This document shows, in pieces, positions 36,515 through 44,222 of a stretch of 64,000 bases of DNA; the first letter of the stretch is position 1, and every line of letters begins with the position of its first letter. The stretch is from Pseudomonadota bacterium. Its GTDB lineage: Bacteria > Pseudomonadota > Alphaproteobacteria > Rhizobiales > Xanthobacteraceae. The DNA is taken from assembly GCA_023388935.1 (NCBI GenBank), contig JAEWFG010000235.1, forward strand, positions 1 through 64,000. The letters run 5' to 3'. A program made the position numbers and the translations under genes. The notes under the pieces are model-generated. The model was not told the origin of the DNA and ran no database searches. It was given only the letters and a program-made list of their open reading frames with translations.

Positions 36515-36871
36515 TCAGTGCTCGGTTTCACCGTCGGTGTGTACCGCGCCGTTGGTTTGGCGATGGACGATCGCCGCGATACCGCTTTCGATCTCGCCCG
36601 CCGCCGCATGCTGCTGGTCGACGTGACGCTCGCTCGATGCGTACTGCTTCAAGCCGTGCATCAAGGTCGCGCCGCACTGATCCAGCAGGCTCTTGATGGC
36701 TTCGGAGCGACGCAACAGGGCGTCGCGATCGGCATTTGCCTTGGCGAGCTGAGTTTTCAAAGCGTCGTTTTCGAATTCGAGCACGGCGTTCTTCTTGCTC
36801 AGCGCATCGAGTTCGGCGCGCATCGACAACAGATCGGTCTCAAGCTTCGTGATTTCAGCCGCAAGCGTCAT
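36515..36871 (-). CDS. Coiled-coil phage protein (118 aa)
   Basis: 118 residues. Residues 1-65 show heptad repeats (ITKLETDLLSMRAELDALSKKNAVLEFENDALKTQL written in parts: ITKLETDLL, SMRAELDALSKK, NAVLEFENDALKTQL), so a parallel coiled coil is likely; the rest is polar with several histidines. Such proteins are frequent in phage early regions and act as scaffolds or DNA-binding partners. Nothing more specific can be said. Confidence 0.65.
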   Translation of the reverse strand: MTLAAEITKLETDLLSMRAELDALSKKNAVLEFENDALKTQLAKANADRDALLRRSEAIKSLLDQCGATLMHGLKQYASSERHVDQQHAAAGEIESGIAAIVHRQTNGAVHTDGETEH

Positions 36872-36947
36872 CGCGTTAGTTCCTTTGATCGAGGGTGGAA
36901 ATCCTGGCGGCCAGGGTAGCGGATAGGGCTTGGGCCTTCACTCACGG

Positions 36948-37151
36948 TCAAACCTTCCGACGCAGTTGAGAACGCAACATCGCGACATAGCGGCTGGACA
37001 CGGCGCCGCCGCGATGGAGGGCGATGCTCCTGCGGTTGCCGGCGCGATCCGTGAAGTTGACGCGCGTATGCCTGCCGCCCTCCGTGATCGATACATCTGA
37101 CCCACCAAGTTTGCGAACGGCGTTCGCGATGTCCCGCACCAGCTTGCGCAT
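36948..37151 (-). CDS. HicA-like small protein (67 aa)
   Basis: 67 residues from the ATG at 37151. KLVRDIANAVRKLGGSDVSI, then ITEGGRHTRVNFTD and SIALHRGGAVSS, has the helix - strand - strand pattern of the HicA/YcfA double-stranded RNA-binding fold, with GRHTRV in place of the usual G-x-H motif. No HicB partner is adjacent, so a toxin-antitoxin role is unlikely; a nucleic acid-binding role is possible. The longer frame to 37529 overlaps another gene and is spurious. Confidence 0.6.
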   Translation of the reverse strand: MRKLVRDIANAVRKLGGSDVSITEGGRHTRVNFTDRAGNRRSIALHRGGAVSSRYVAMLRSQLRRKV

Positions 37152-37161
37152 GTGTGACCGG

Positions 37162-37587
37162 CTACTCTCCGAAGATCGCAGCCTTGATATCCTCGGCGTA
37201 GCGCTCGACCGCTGCCTTGACGGCCGGTCGCGCGCGATTGAAAGCCCGTTCAATGTGCGACAAGGGCGCGTCCGTGACGGCGACTGCGAACGCGATGATC
37301 TTGTGACGCTTCTCGACGATCTCCGCGTTGCGGCTGTCGCCGACGACCTGATCTTTCGTGAGCCCGAACGCGCTGGCCCCGACGTGAAGTGCGTTGCCAA
37401 CTTTGCGGGCCGGGTTCGTCTGGCACAGTTTTTGGTATTCGCTCGCCATGGTCCGATAGCGGTCGCGTTGCTTGTCGGCGCCGATGTTCGACATCGCCGA
37501 AACCAACATCGGGCGGGCCGCTTCCGCACTGCGCGTCCTCCTGAGTGACACCATTCGATTGCCCGCCGCCGCTGTGAGAATTTTCAT
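37162..37587 (-). CDS. DnaA domain IV-like DNA-binding protein (141 aa)
   Basis: 141 residues. The C-terminal 85 residues (VGNALHVGASAFGLTKDQVVG, SRNAEIVEKRHKIIAFAVAV, LSHIERAFNRARPAVKAAVERY) follow the helix pattern of the DnaA C-terminal DnaA-box-binding domain, including the R-x-x-x-I-V-x-x-R-H signature and the RDHSTV-like position (RARPAV). There is no AAA+ ATPase part. It could bind DnaA boxes at a phage origin or compete with host DnaA. It starts three bases after the stop of recT. Confidence 0.72.
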   Translation of the reverse strand: MKILTAAAGNRMVSLRRTRSAEAARPMLVSAMSNIGADKQRDRYRTMASEYQKLCQTNPARKVGNALHVGASAFGLTKDQVVGDSRNAEIVEKRHKIIAFAVAVTDAPLSHIERAFNRARPAVKAAVERYAEDIKAAIFGE

Positions 37588-37590
37588 CTG

Positions 37591-38547
37591 TCATTCCTCG
37601 GTGGTGGTTAGCGGTCGATTGGCTGGGAATCCGGGCCCGGCGACGGCTTCATTGGAATGTTCTGCGGCAACTTCCGACTTTGCTTGCTTTGCTTTCGGCG
37701 CAGTCTGCGCGTCGATCTCGGCAATCGCGGCCTGCCCGAGCGCAGCGGCGTTGCCGCGCAGGCGCGACAAGAGACCGGGCGAAACATCGCGGGCCTGATC
37801 CGACGCAGCGGAGACGACGGCAAATCCGGCATCTTCCATTTCGTCTCGGCCATACATGCCGGAGATCACGTCCGGGCAATACATTCGCGCCCAGTCTCTG
37901 CTCATGTTGTAGAACAGTTGCAGGTCGGCCTTAGTGTCCCACAGCGGCGACCCCTTCACTTTGCCTTTGTCGTTGTGGCCCGGGTGAAGTTTGCCGAGCG
38001 TGAATTGCTCCGGATGGGCATCGAGTGGCGGGAAGTAGCGCGGCTCAGTCTCGCCACGAAACGTCGCCCAAACCCGGCAGCGCCGCTTGTCGCCTTCGCC
38101 CTCATAAGCGACTTGCAAGCGCGTGGTGATCGGCGCGCGGGCCTCGACGATCGCGTGAAAGAATTGGCTTTCATAGGCGATGCGCTGCACTTTTTGCCCG
38201 CTCTGCCATTGCTCGACGAGATAGGACCAATTCGCCAGGGCGAGCGGCGACACACCCAATTCCTGCGCGCGCAGGCAATTTGCGAAGCACATGCCGACGT
38301 TGCCTTGCATGTGCGGCGGGATCATCGCTCCAGCGGAGGAGAGCAGCTTTGCCGCGTCCACCATGTCGCGCAGGTTGGCATAGTCGACGCCGCCGCCGCG
38401 AAACAACTGCACGCTCTCGGTGCGCTCGGTGACGACTTTCTCCGCGTTACCCTCGACCAGATCGCGGCGTGTCACTCGGTCCGATGCGGCGGATTGCTGC
38501 GGCGGCGGCGATTGCGGACGCTCTGTCGTGTTGAGTTCGGTAATCAT
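37591..38547 (-). CDS. recT: RecT-family single-strand annealing protein
   Basis: 318 residues from MITELNTTERPQ, whose ATG overlaps the upstream stop as ATGA. The RecT core is seen in MVDAAKLLSSAGAMIPPHMQG, CFANCLRAQELGVSPLALANWSYLV, VQRIAYESQFFHAIVEA and DLQLFYNMSRDWARMYCPDVI. Anneals complementary single strands during phage recombination. The C-terminal 60 residues are low complexity. Immediately follows the PD-(D/E)XK exonuclease, forming a RecE/RecT-like pair. Confidence 0.88.
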   Translation of the reverse strand: MITELNTTERPQSPPPQQSAASDRVTRRDLVEGNAEKVVTERTESVQLFRGGGVDYANLRDMVDAAKLLSSAGAMIPPHMQGNVGMCFANCLRAQELGVSPLALANWSYLVEQWQSGQKVQRIAYESQFFHAIVEARAPITTRLQVAYEGEGDKRRCRVWATFRGETEPRYFPPLDAHPEQFTLGKLHPGHNDKGKVKGSPLWDTKADLQLFYNMSRDWARMYCPDVISGMYGRDEMEDAGFAVVSAASDQARDVSPGLLSRLRGNAAALGQAAIAEIDAQTAPKAKQAKSEVAAEHSNEAVAGPGFPANRPLTTTEE

Positions 38548-39473
38548 CACGCGGCCTCCCGCAATTGATATTTCACTCGATCGTCGATCGACTTCCGCGA
38601 CCACTCAGGAAGATCGATATATTCGGCATCCGGGCGATCATCACCGGGCCCGGGCCAATTGCCGGACTGGTGGCATTGCCAGAAGATGTCGGCAGCCATG
38701 TCGTTGAGCTGCTGGCCGCGCGCCAAGTCCTCGTCTTTGAATGTGGTGGCGCGCACGCAATAGGGCGGCTTGTTCTCGACCCATAGCAGGGTGAACGAGT
38801 TGGCGGGAATGCCGAGCGCTCGCGCGCCTTCCATCACCATCGCGGCTTGCTGATGATAGCCGAAATCGACGATGGAGCGCTGCAGATCGCGGTAGAGCAC
38901 CGAGCTAGTCGTCTTGAGGTCGACGAAATCGCCGCTGTCGTTCGGCACCATATCGGGCTTGGCTTTCTTGATGAAGCCGCGTCGGTCGCGCCAGAACATC
39001 GCGATCTCAGAGAGCCCGGTGAGCATGCCGCCCTTGACCAGCGGAAAATTGCCGAGCGAAATGATCATTCCTTTGGCGTGTCGTGCCATCGTCGGCGTGA
39101 TGATCGTTTTGCCTGCCGCGATCTGATCGGCCTTCCACTTCTGCCCGATCTTGGTGCGGGCATTGTAGTCGGGAGGGCAGAGCGCGAATTCATCCTTGAA
39201 CGGTTTTCCGGTGATCGCCGCATGGATGAAGCTGCCGAGCGCCATTGCTTCGGTTTCGTCCGTCTCGGGGCGGTCGGGATTGAATGGCGAGCGGTGATAC
39301 GCGTGCGCAGGCGAAAAGCGGATCAGGTCGCGCAAGAATGAAGAGGAGACGCTCACCGCACCCTTGCAGACATCGGCGCGGTGATAGGCCGGCATCGGCA
39401 TGTCGCTGACGGCGCAAGGTGCTTCGATAGGCTGATCTTTCCAGACGACTAACTGCATTCTCGGTACTCGCAC
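38547..39473 (-). CDS. RecE-like PD-(D/E)XK exonuclease
   Basis: 308 residues. The nuclease core has GSFIHAAITGK (helix with histidine), a central acid in KAKPDMVPNDSGDFVDLKTTS (PD ... D-x-K motif) and a following helix FGYHQQAAMVME. This matches the exonuclease VIII/YqaJ-like group that resects double-strand ends to give single strands for RecT. The gene is first in the minus-strand operon, next to the control region at 39474-39893. Confidence 0.88.
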   Translation of the reverse strand: MRVPRMQLVVWKDQPIEAPCAVSDMPMPAYHRADVCKGAVSVSSSFLRDLIRFSPAHAYHRSPFNPDRPETDETEAMALGSFIHAAITGKPFKDEFALCPPDYNARTKIGQKWKADQIAAGKTIITPTMARHAKGMIISLGNFPLVKGGMLTGLSEIAMFWRDRRGFIKKAKPDMVPNDSGDFVDLKTTSSVLYRDLQRSIVDFGYHQQAAMVMEGARALGIPANSFTLLWVENKPPYCVRATTFKDEDLARGQQLNDMAADIFWQCHQSGNWPGPGDDRPDAEYIDLPEWSRKSIDDRVKYQLREAA

Positions 39474-39893
39474 GCAAACCTGTAACGCTCTCGCGGGAAA
39501 TGCTTCCTGTGAGTTCGACCGTGGGCGCGCGTTTAGATGACGCGCGCGATTTTACGTTTGATCAGTTGAGGGCCGTCCGCTGCAATTTGTGGCGGTCGGT
39601 GCACCGTTAGCCTTACGTGCTCGAATTCTTGGTTTTGCTTCCGAGCCCGCAAATCATCCTTCCGCTTCGGGTGCGCTGTCAACAGGGATCGGCTGCCTCT
39701 ATCGGACATTTTGACGCGAGCGAAACATGCGGGAACTTTTCAACCTGCGTGCGAGTGCAATTCTTCTCGCCAGTGTGTTGTTAGCCGCCGAGTTTCTATC
39801 GGCGTTTATTTTGCGTAAATCGCGGCGCCGACTTGCGCCATCGGCGAAGCAACGTCAGACCATGATCTGTTTTGCTTTGCGAGTGGCGGCACA
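39474..39893. other. Control region between divergent early operons
   Basis: 420 bases between the leftward recE/recT operon and the rightward gcrA operon; both must be started from here. It holds a 27-base palindrome (39573-39599). A phage repressor gene would be expected to act here, but none is seen nearby. No clear -35/-10 pair could be assigned. Confidence 0.5.
39573..39599. promoter_or_regulatory. 27-base operator-like palindrome
   Basis: Arms CCG-n-CCGC-nn-CAA and TTG-nn-GCGG-n-CGG around a single central base; 10 of 13 positions pair. Placed about 100 bases upstream of recE and 300 bases upstream of gcrA, where an early-lytic or lysogeny repressor would bind. Confidence 0.5.
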
Positions 39894-39978
39894 ATGCGAA
39901 CCATCGAACGACCATGGAATGATGCGGACACGCGCGAGCTTCGCAAACTGTGGAGCGCTAACGCGCCGTCGTCGCTGA
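39727..39978 (+). CDS. Possible small membrane protein before gcrA
   Basis: The first 45 residues look like a real protein: a helix ILLASVLLAAEFLSAFILRK followed by basic residues. The last part overlaps gcrA in another frame and is Arg-rich, so the frame may be partly chance. No ribosome site stands out. Kept as a low-confidence call. Confidence 0.3.
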   Translation: MRELFNLRASAILLASVLLAAEFLSAFILRKSRRRLAPSAKQRQTMICFALRVAAQCEPSNDHGMMRTRASFANCGALTRRRR

Positions 39979-40331
39979 TCGCCAATATGCTCTACCGATC
40001 ACGAAGCTCGGTATGCGGCAAGGTTTCCAGATTGAAGTTGAAGCGCGAAAAGAAGCCGATCCTGCCGACGAAAGCGCGGGTGAGATCGCGCCAGGCGAAA
40101 GCGGCGCAGCCGCTCAACGTGAGCAACGCGCCAATGAAATTTGGCTCGATCGAGAGCTATGCGCCGAAGCCGGTCCCGTTCCTGAAAGCGAAGCAGTGGC
40201 ACTGTCGAGCTGTGCTCGACGAAAAAGGCCGCGATGGCCTTGCGCTGTTTTGCGGCGCGCGGGCGGTGCGCGGGCACGCATGGTGCGAACATCACTTGAT
40301 CCGTTTCACCACAGCGCAGGGGCGAGCCTAG
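39894..40331 (+). CDS. Phage-encoded GcrA-like cell cycle regulator
   Basis: 145 residues. N-terminal PWNDADTRELRKLWSANAPSSLIANML with SSVCGKVSRLKLKRE matches the GcrA helix-turn-helix (W-T/N-D ... L-W ... S ... IA ... GKVxRL). The C-terminal part WHCRAVLDEKG and FCGARAVRGHAWCEHH matches the cysteine-containing sigma70-interacting end. GcrA recognises promoters carrying CcrM-methylated GANTC and works with RNA polymerase. A phage copy could redirect host transcription. First gene of the rightward operon. Confidence 0.85.
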   Translation: MRTIERPWNDADTRELRKLWSANAPSSLIANMLYRSRSSVCGKVSRLKLKREKKPILPTKARVRSRQAKAAQPLNVSNAPMKFGSIESYAPKPVPFLKAKQWHCRAVLDEKGRDGLALFCGARAVRGHAWCEHHLIRFTTAQGRA

Positions 40332-40407
40332 CCATGTCGTTGCCACGCATGGCCCGGTGATCAATCCCAATTCACCGGGCCGAGCCAAACCGAAAGGGAT
40401 AGATGGC

Positions 40408-40794
40408 ATGGCAAAACCGGCTGCGCAAACGACGAACGATTTCGATCCCGATCTCGTGCAGGAAATCCTTGGCAAGATCGACGGGTTCTATAGCGATCTC
40501 ACGTCTCGACATAGCTCGTACATGAGCGATTGCCGCAACATCCGCGAGAGCATTTCGAACGTGTTCAAGGAGGCGAAGGCGCGCGGCGTCCCGACGAAAG
40601 AACTGCGCTCGCTCGTCAAGATCAGGCAGAACGAAGAAAAGAACCGCCGGATTTACGAGGACTTGGAGCGCGAACAGCAGCAAATCCTCTCGATGCTCGC
40701 CACCGCCGAGGGCGTCAAGGATTTGCCGCTCTGGCGCGCAGCCGCGATGAATGCGGCAATGGAGCAGAGTGGCGCGAGCAATCTTCACCACTGA
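40408..40794 (+). CDS. GapR-like (DUF2312) DNA-binding protein
   Basis: 128 residues from ATG 40408, with AAAGGGA upstream. IDGFYSDLTSRHSSYMSDCRN and IRESISNVFKEAKARGVPTKELRSLVKIRQ, then DLEREQQQILSML, follow the GapR/DUF2312 pattern of a long helix, the VxxEAKxxGxxTKxLRxxVxxR block and a closing helix. Host GapR clamps overtwisted DNA ahead of forks and helps topoisomerases. The phage protein has a longer loop and central helix than the usual 80-90 residue core. It lies between gcrA and the RuvC-like gene. Confidence 0.75.
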   Translation: MAKPAAQTTNDFDPDLVQEILGKIDGFYSDLTSRHSSYMSDCRNIRESISNVFKEAKARGVPTKELRSLVKIRQNEEKNRRIYEDLEREQQQILSMLATAEGVKDLPLWRAAAMNAAMEQSGASNLHH

Positions 40795-40803
40795 CGGTGC
40801 GCC

Positions 40804-41352
40804 ATGGCGTACCGCCCTCGAATTCTCGCGCTCGATCTCGCGTCGCGCACCGGCTGGGCATGCGGCTATCCAGCCTTGCCGAAGCCGCCATCCGGCTCGG
40901 TGCGGTTCGCGCGCGAAGGCGCCAGTCTCGGGGCCATCTTCGCCGGGTGCCGGCAATGGCTCGGCGATTTCGTCGCGACCGAGACCGACGTGAGCCTGAT
41001 CGTGTTCGAGGCGCCGATGGCGCCATCTCACATGGCCGGCTTCACTTCGGCTCACATCATCCGCGTGCTGGTCGGGCTTTGCGCAGTCGTCGAGGAATTC
41101 GGCTATTCGCGCGGCTATGACGTGCGCGAGGCCAAGGTCTCCGAAGTGCGGCAGCATTTTATCGGCAGCAATCGGATCAGGCGCAAGGAGGCAAAGGCAC
41201 AAACGATCGCCGCGTGCAATCGTCTCGGCTGGTCGCCGCAGGACGACAACGCGGCGGACGCGCTCGCGCTCTGGCACTATCAAGCCTCCATCCTCGATCC
41301 CAAGCTCGCGGTGCAGACGTCGCCGCTGTTCCGGCGGACGGTCGAGCCATGA
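40804..41352 (+). CDS. RuvC-like Holliday junction resolvase
   Basis: 182 residues. RNase H-like fold with the first acid in ILALDLASRTGWACGY, a second in LIVFEAPMAP, and C-terminal DDNAADALALWHYQA carrying the final acidic pair. This matches the phage RuvC-like nucleases that cut branched recombination intermediates before packaging. The stop overlaps the start of a 29-codon frame by four bases. It complements the RecE/RecT pair on the other side of the control region. Confidence 0.85.
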   Translation: MAYRPRILALDLASRTGWACGYPALPKPPSGSVRFAREGASLGAIFAGCRQWLGDFVATETDVSLIVFEAPMAPSHMAGFTSAHIIRVLVGLCAVVEEFGYSRGYDVREAKVSEVRQHFIGSNRIRRKEAKAQTIAACNRLGWSPQDDNAADALALWHYQASILDPKLAVQTSPLFRRTVEP

Positions 41353-41438
41353 CGCGCGGTGTCATCCTCTCGCTGTGCGACCGCACCGGTTTGATGGTCG
41401 CCTCCGCCGTCTTTCGCGCCAATGCCGGGAGGGTCTGA
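41349..41438 (+). pseudogene. Fossil N-terminus of a phage DNA methyltransferase
   Basis: A 29-residue frame starts ATGA-coupled to the ruvC-like stop. It begins MTRGVILSLCDRTGLMV, which resembles the SAM-binding start of phage cytosine/adenine DNA methyltransferases (LSLCDRTGNM-type), then turns into unrelated residues and ends at the start of the next gene. The most likely history is an internal deletion that removed the enzyme and kept its translated beginning. Confidence 0.5.
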
Positions 41439-42157
41439 TGGCACGCATCAGGACGATCAAGCCCGAGTTTCCGCAGTCCGAAACGATCGGCAAACTCTCC
41501 CGCGAAGCGCGGCTGCTTTTCATCCAGTTATGGACCTTCGTGGACGATGAAGGGAGGGCTCGCGCGGCCTCGCGAATGCTCGCGAGCCTTCTCTACCCAT
41601 ACGACGACGATGCACCGGGCCTCATGGAGGGCTGGCTCACCGAGCTCGAACGCCATGGTTGCATCACCCGCTACGAGGTTGAGGGCTCGACCTATCTGCA
41701 GATCAACAACTGGCTGAAACACCAGAAGATTGACCGCCCGACGCCCTCGCGTTTGCCGGTTGTCAGCGAGGGTACGCGATTGCTCGCGAGCCCTCGCGAG
41801 GCATCGTCGACGGACCTTGGACCTAGGACCGTGGACCATGGACCTAGGACCGTGGACCATGCCGCGCCCGTCGGCGCGCGCTCCGGCTCTGACGAGTTCG
41901 AGTTCGGCGAGGCACCGGGGGTCAAAGCCGCACCGCCACCCGATGGCGAGACCGAACTGTTCCGGCGAGGCAAGGCCGTGCTCGGCAACGGCTCGGGCGG
42001 CCTCGTCTCGCGGCTGCTCAAGGCGAAGGGCGGCAAGGTCGCGTTAGCGCGTGCTGCGATCGAGCAGGCTTCGACCAAGCATGATCCGCGCGAGTACATC
42101 GGCGCGATCATTCGAGCGCCACCCGATCACGAGCCGGCGAGGGTGGTGCAGCCATGA
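41438..42157 (+). CDS. Winged-helix replication initiator-like protein (239 aa)
   Basis: 239 residues from ATG 41438 (GGGAGG upstream). MARIRTIKPEFPQSETIGKL begins a winged-helix domain (FVDDEGRARAASRMLASLLYPYD, LERHGCITRYEVEGSTYLQINNWLKHQKIDRPTPSRLP in parts), of the replisome-organiser type common in phages. A low-complexity linker contains a tandem duplication of GPRTVDH. The C-terminal part (SRLLKAKGGKVALARAAIEQ) may bind helicase. Followed by the primase-helicase genes, overlapping the zinc-finger frame by four bases. Confidence 0.75.
   Translation: MARIRTIKPEFPQSETIGKLSREARLLFIQLWTFVDDEGRARAASRMLASLLYPYDDDAPGLMEGWLTELERHGCITRYEVEGSTYLQINNWLKHQKIDRPTPSRLPVVSEGTRLLASPREASSTDLGPRTVDHGPRTVDHAAPVGARSGSDEFEFGEAPGVKAAPPPDGETELFRRGKAVLGNGSGGLVSRLLKAKGGKVALARAAIEQASTKHDPREYIGAIIRAPPDHEPARVVQP
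41819..41860. repeat. Tandem 21-base duplication in the initiator gene
   Basis: GGACCTAGGACCGTGGACCAT occurs twice with no change at 41819-41839 and 41840-41860, adding one copy of the seven-residue unit GPRTVDH in the linker. The frame is kept. Confidence 0.85.
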
Positions 42158-42471
42158 CCCGGCGCCTGTCCCTCGACGAAGTGCTGCGGATGTTCGGTCG
42201 CATCGGGTTCGATCCTCGCTCCCATAGCGGCACGCACGAACTCCGCTGCCCGGTTTGCTCGCATCTGCGACGCAAGAAAACGCACAAGTGCCTGTCCATC
42301 CGCTGCGAAGCGGACGGGTTCTTCTTCCGCTGTTTCCACTGCGACGAATTCCATGGGAGTTACCGCTATGCCGACGCTGGCGCCGAGACACGTCGAGTTT
42401 TTCGAAGCAAGGGGGATATCGCCCGAGCTGGCTACACGGTTCGAGGTCTATACGGGTACGCTCGTCGGTGA
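42154..42471 (+). CDS. Primase zinc-finger protein (separate from the helicase)
   Basis: 105 residues. Residues 1-70 form a CHC2/T7-type primase zinc-binding domain: LRCPVCSHLRRKKTHK and SIRCEADGFFFRCFHCDEFHG, with CPVC and CFHC as the metal pairs. Past residue 70 the sequence loses family character, and the primase-helicase frame begins inside this gene one frame over. The start overlaps the stop of the previous gene. In T7 gp4 this domain is fused to the TOPRIM-helicase; here it is separate. Confidence 0.75.
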   Translation: MTRRLSLDEVLRMFGRIGFDPRSHSGTHELRCPVCSHLRRKKTHKCLSIRCEADGFFFRCFHCDEFHGSYRYADAGAETRRVFRSKGDIARAGYTVRGLYGYARR

Positions 42472-43906
42472 GAAGCCGAACCGGCAGGTCGTCGCCAATC
42501 CGAACGGCAACATCCTCGTCTATCCGTTCACCGAGCACGGCTCGGTGGTGAACGAGAAATACCGCACCCAGCACAACGGCGAGAAGTTCTTCTGGCATCG
42601 CAAGGGCGGCAAGCGGACGTTCTGGAATGCCGACGCGCTCGATGACCCGTCCCTCGAAACCGAGACGCGCCCGCTCGTGATCACCGAGGGTATCGAGGAC
42701 GGCATGGTCGCGATCGATTGCGGCTGGCCGCTCACCGTCTCGGTGCCGGATGGCGCGCCGCCGGTCCCGAAAGACGGCCGGTTGGCTCCGCTTGATCCGC
42801 AGACCGAGGCGCACGGCAAGTTCGAATTCTTGTGGCTCAACCGGGATCGCTTGAAGCGGATCAAGCGGTTCATCCTCGCGGTCGATGACGACGGGCCAGG
42901 ACAACGGCTTGCCGCCGAAATGGTCAGGCGCCTCGGCGCGGTGCGATGCCTGTTCGTGACGTTCCCGGCCGGATGCAAGGACTTGAACGACGTGTTGCGC
43001 CAGCACGGGCGCGAGGCCGTGGGGGCGCTGCTCCGCGACGCGAAGCAATATCCCGTGCGCGGCCTCTATCGACTGTCCGAGTATCCAGCACTCCCGGCGT
43101 TGCGGCCGATCTCGATCGGGTGGCCGATGTTCGACGGGCTGACCACGGCATCGGCGAACAACGCGTGGCTGAAACTGTTTCCGGGCGAGTTCTTCGTCGT
43201 CACTGGCATCCCGAGCCATGGCAAATCGACGTGGGTACTCAACGTGTTGGTCAACATCGCCAGTGCCCATGGCTGGCGCTCGGCGATCTTCTCGGCCGAG
43301 ATGCCGACCGTGCCGCATCTGCGCGACAAGTTGCGCCGGATCATCAATGGCACCGCTGACCCATCGCCCGACACCGATCGTTTCATCGAGGACGCTTTCA
43401 CTTTCATCGACCACGATCCGAACGACGCCGACGAGGAAGATATCACGTTGGAGTGGATCATCGAGAAGGCGCGCGACGCGGTGCTGCGCGACGGCATCCG
43501 CGTGCTGTTGATCGATCCATGGAATGAGATCGAGCACGCCAGGCGCCGCGATGAGAGTTCGACCGAGTACATCGGCCGCGCGATCCGCATGCTGAAACGG
43601 TTTGGCCGGCAATACGAGGTCGCGGTCATCGTGCTCGCGCACCCGACAAAGGACGTTTGGGAGCACGGCAGGGCCAGAACCGCCACCCTCTACGACATCG
43701 AGGGGTCCGCCCATTGGTTCAACAAATGCGACCACGGCGTGGTGATCGAGCGCGCTCCGGAGGGCAACAGGTCCACCGTGCACATCGCCAAGGTCCGGTT
43801 CGAAGAAACCGGCTTCAAGGGTTCGATCAACATGCAGTTCTCGGTGCAGTCGCAACGGTTCGAGGAAATCACCGAGAAGCAGCAGGAGGAGATGGCCCTT
43901 GACTGA
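42368..43906 (+). CDS. TOPRIM primase / DnaB-like helicase (T7 gp4 type)
   Basis: About 512 residues from ATG 42368, chosen because GGGAG lies eight bases upstream; an earlier ATG at 42353 has no such site. The N-terminal half is a TOPRIM domain (LVITEGIEDGMVAIDCGWP, FILAVDDDGPGQRLAAEM, GCKDLNDVL). The C-terminal half is a RecA-like hexameric helicase: Walker A VTGIPSHGKST, Walker B RVLLIDPWNEIEH and a VLAHPTKD motif. Unwinds and primes phage DNA. The required zinc domain is encoded in the overlapping upstream frame. Confidence 0.9.
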   Translation: MPTLAPRHVEFFEARGISPELATRFEVYTGTLVGEKPNRQVVANPNGNILVYPFTEHGSVVNEKYRTQHNGEKFFWHRKGGKRTFWNADALDDPSLETETRPLVITEGIEDGMVAIDCGWPLTVSVPDGAPPVPKDGRLAPLDPQTEAHGKFEFLWLNRDRLKRIKRFILAVDDDGPGQRLAAEMVRRLGAVRCLFVTFPAGCKDLNDVLRQHGREAVGALLRDAKQYPVRGLYRLSEYPALPALRPISIGWPMFDGLTTASANNAWLKLFPGEFFVVTGIPSHGKSTWVLNVLVNIASAHGWRSAIFSAEMPTVPHLRDKLRRIINGTADPSPDTDRFIEDAFTFIDHDPNDADEEDITLEWIIEKARDAVLRDGIRVLLIDPWNEIEHARRRDESSTEYIGRAIRMLKRFGRQYEVAVIVLAHPTKDVWEHGRARTATLYDIEGSAHWFNKCDHGVVIERAPEGNRSTVHIAKVRFEETGFKGSINMQFSVQSQRFEEITEKQQEEMALD

Positions 43907-44222
43907 CGCTCTGATGATCCGGCGCGACGATCCGCTGAAATTCAACCCGCTCGAAGATGTCGTGATGGAGGACATCGCGCCGACGACCTGGATCGGGCCG
44001 CATGTTGGAAAGCGGCTCGCCGAAGCGATGAAAACGCTGCGCGCGCTCCCGATGCGCAGGATTGGCGGCTTAGGCGGCGCGTGGCCGGCGTATAGCTACG
44101 AATTTGAAGACTTGCTCGCGCAGCAGGCGCAGGGCGAGTTGGAAAAGACGCAGCGGCAGCAGAACCGAACGCGCGTGCTGCCGAGCTATGCCGACGTCTC
44201 TCGGATGGAGGTCGCGATCTGA
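43899..44222 (+). CDS. Unknown phage protein, DUF6362-like pattern (107 aa)
   Basis: 107 residues, TTG start overlapping the helicase stop. TTWIGPHVGKRLAEAMKTLRALP with a later WPAYSYEFEDL resembles the small DUF6362-type proteins in phages (W-I ... V-x-x-R-L-x-E-A-x-x-T-L-R-x-L-P). Function unknown. The stop codon is followed in the same frame by more coding-like sequence; see the next feature. Confidence 0.65.
   Translation: MTDALMIRRDDPLKFNPLEDVVMEDIAPTTWIGPHVGKRLAEAMKTLRALPMRRIGGLGGAWPAYSYEFEDLLAQQAQGELEKTQRQQNRTRVLPSYADVSRMEVAI

Noticed and set aside
36948..37529. 193-residue reading of the HicA-like gene
   Set aside because: The upstream 126 residues are Arg/Ser-rich shadow of the DnaA-domain gene; the ATG at 37151 fits better.
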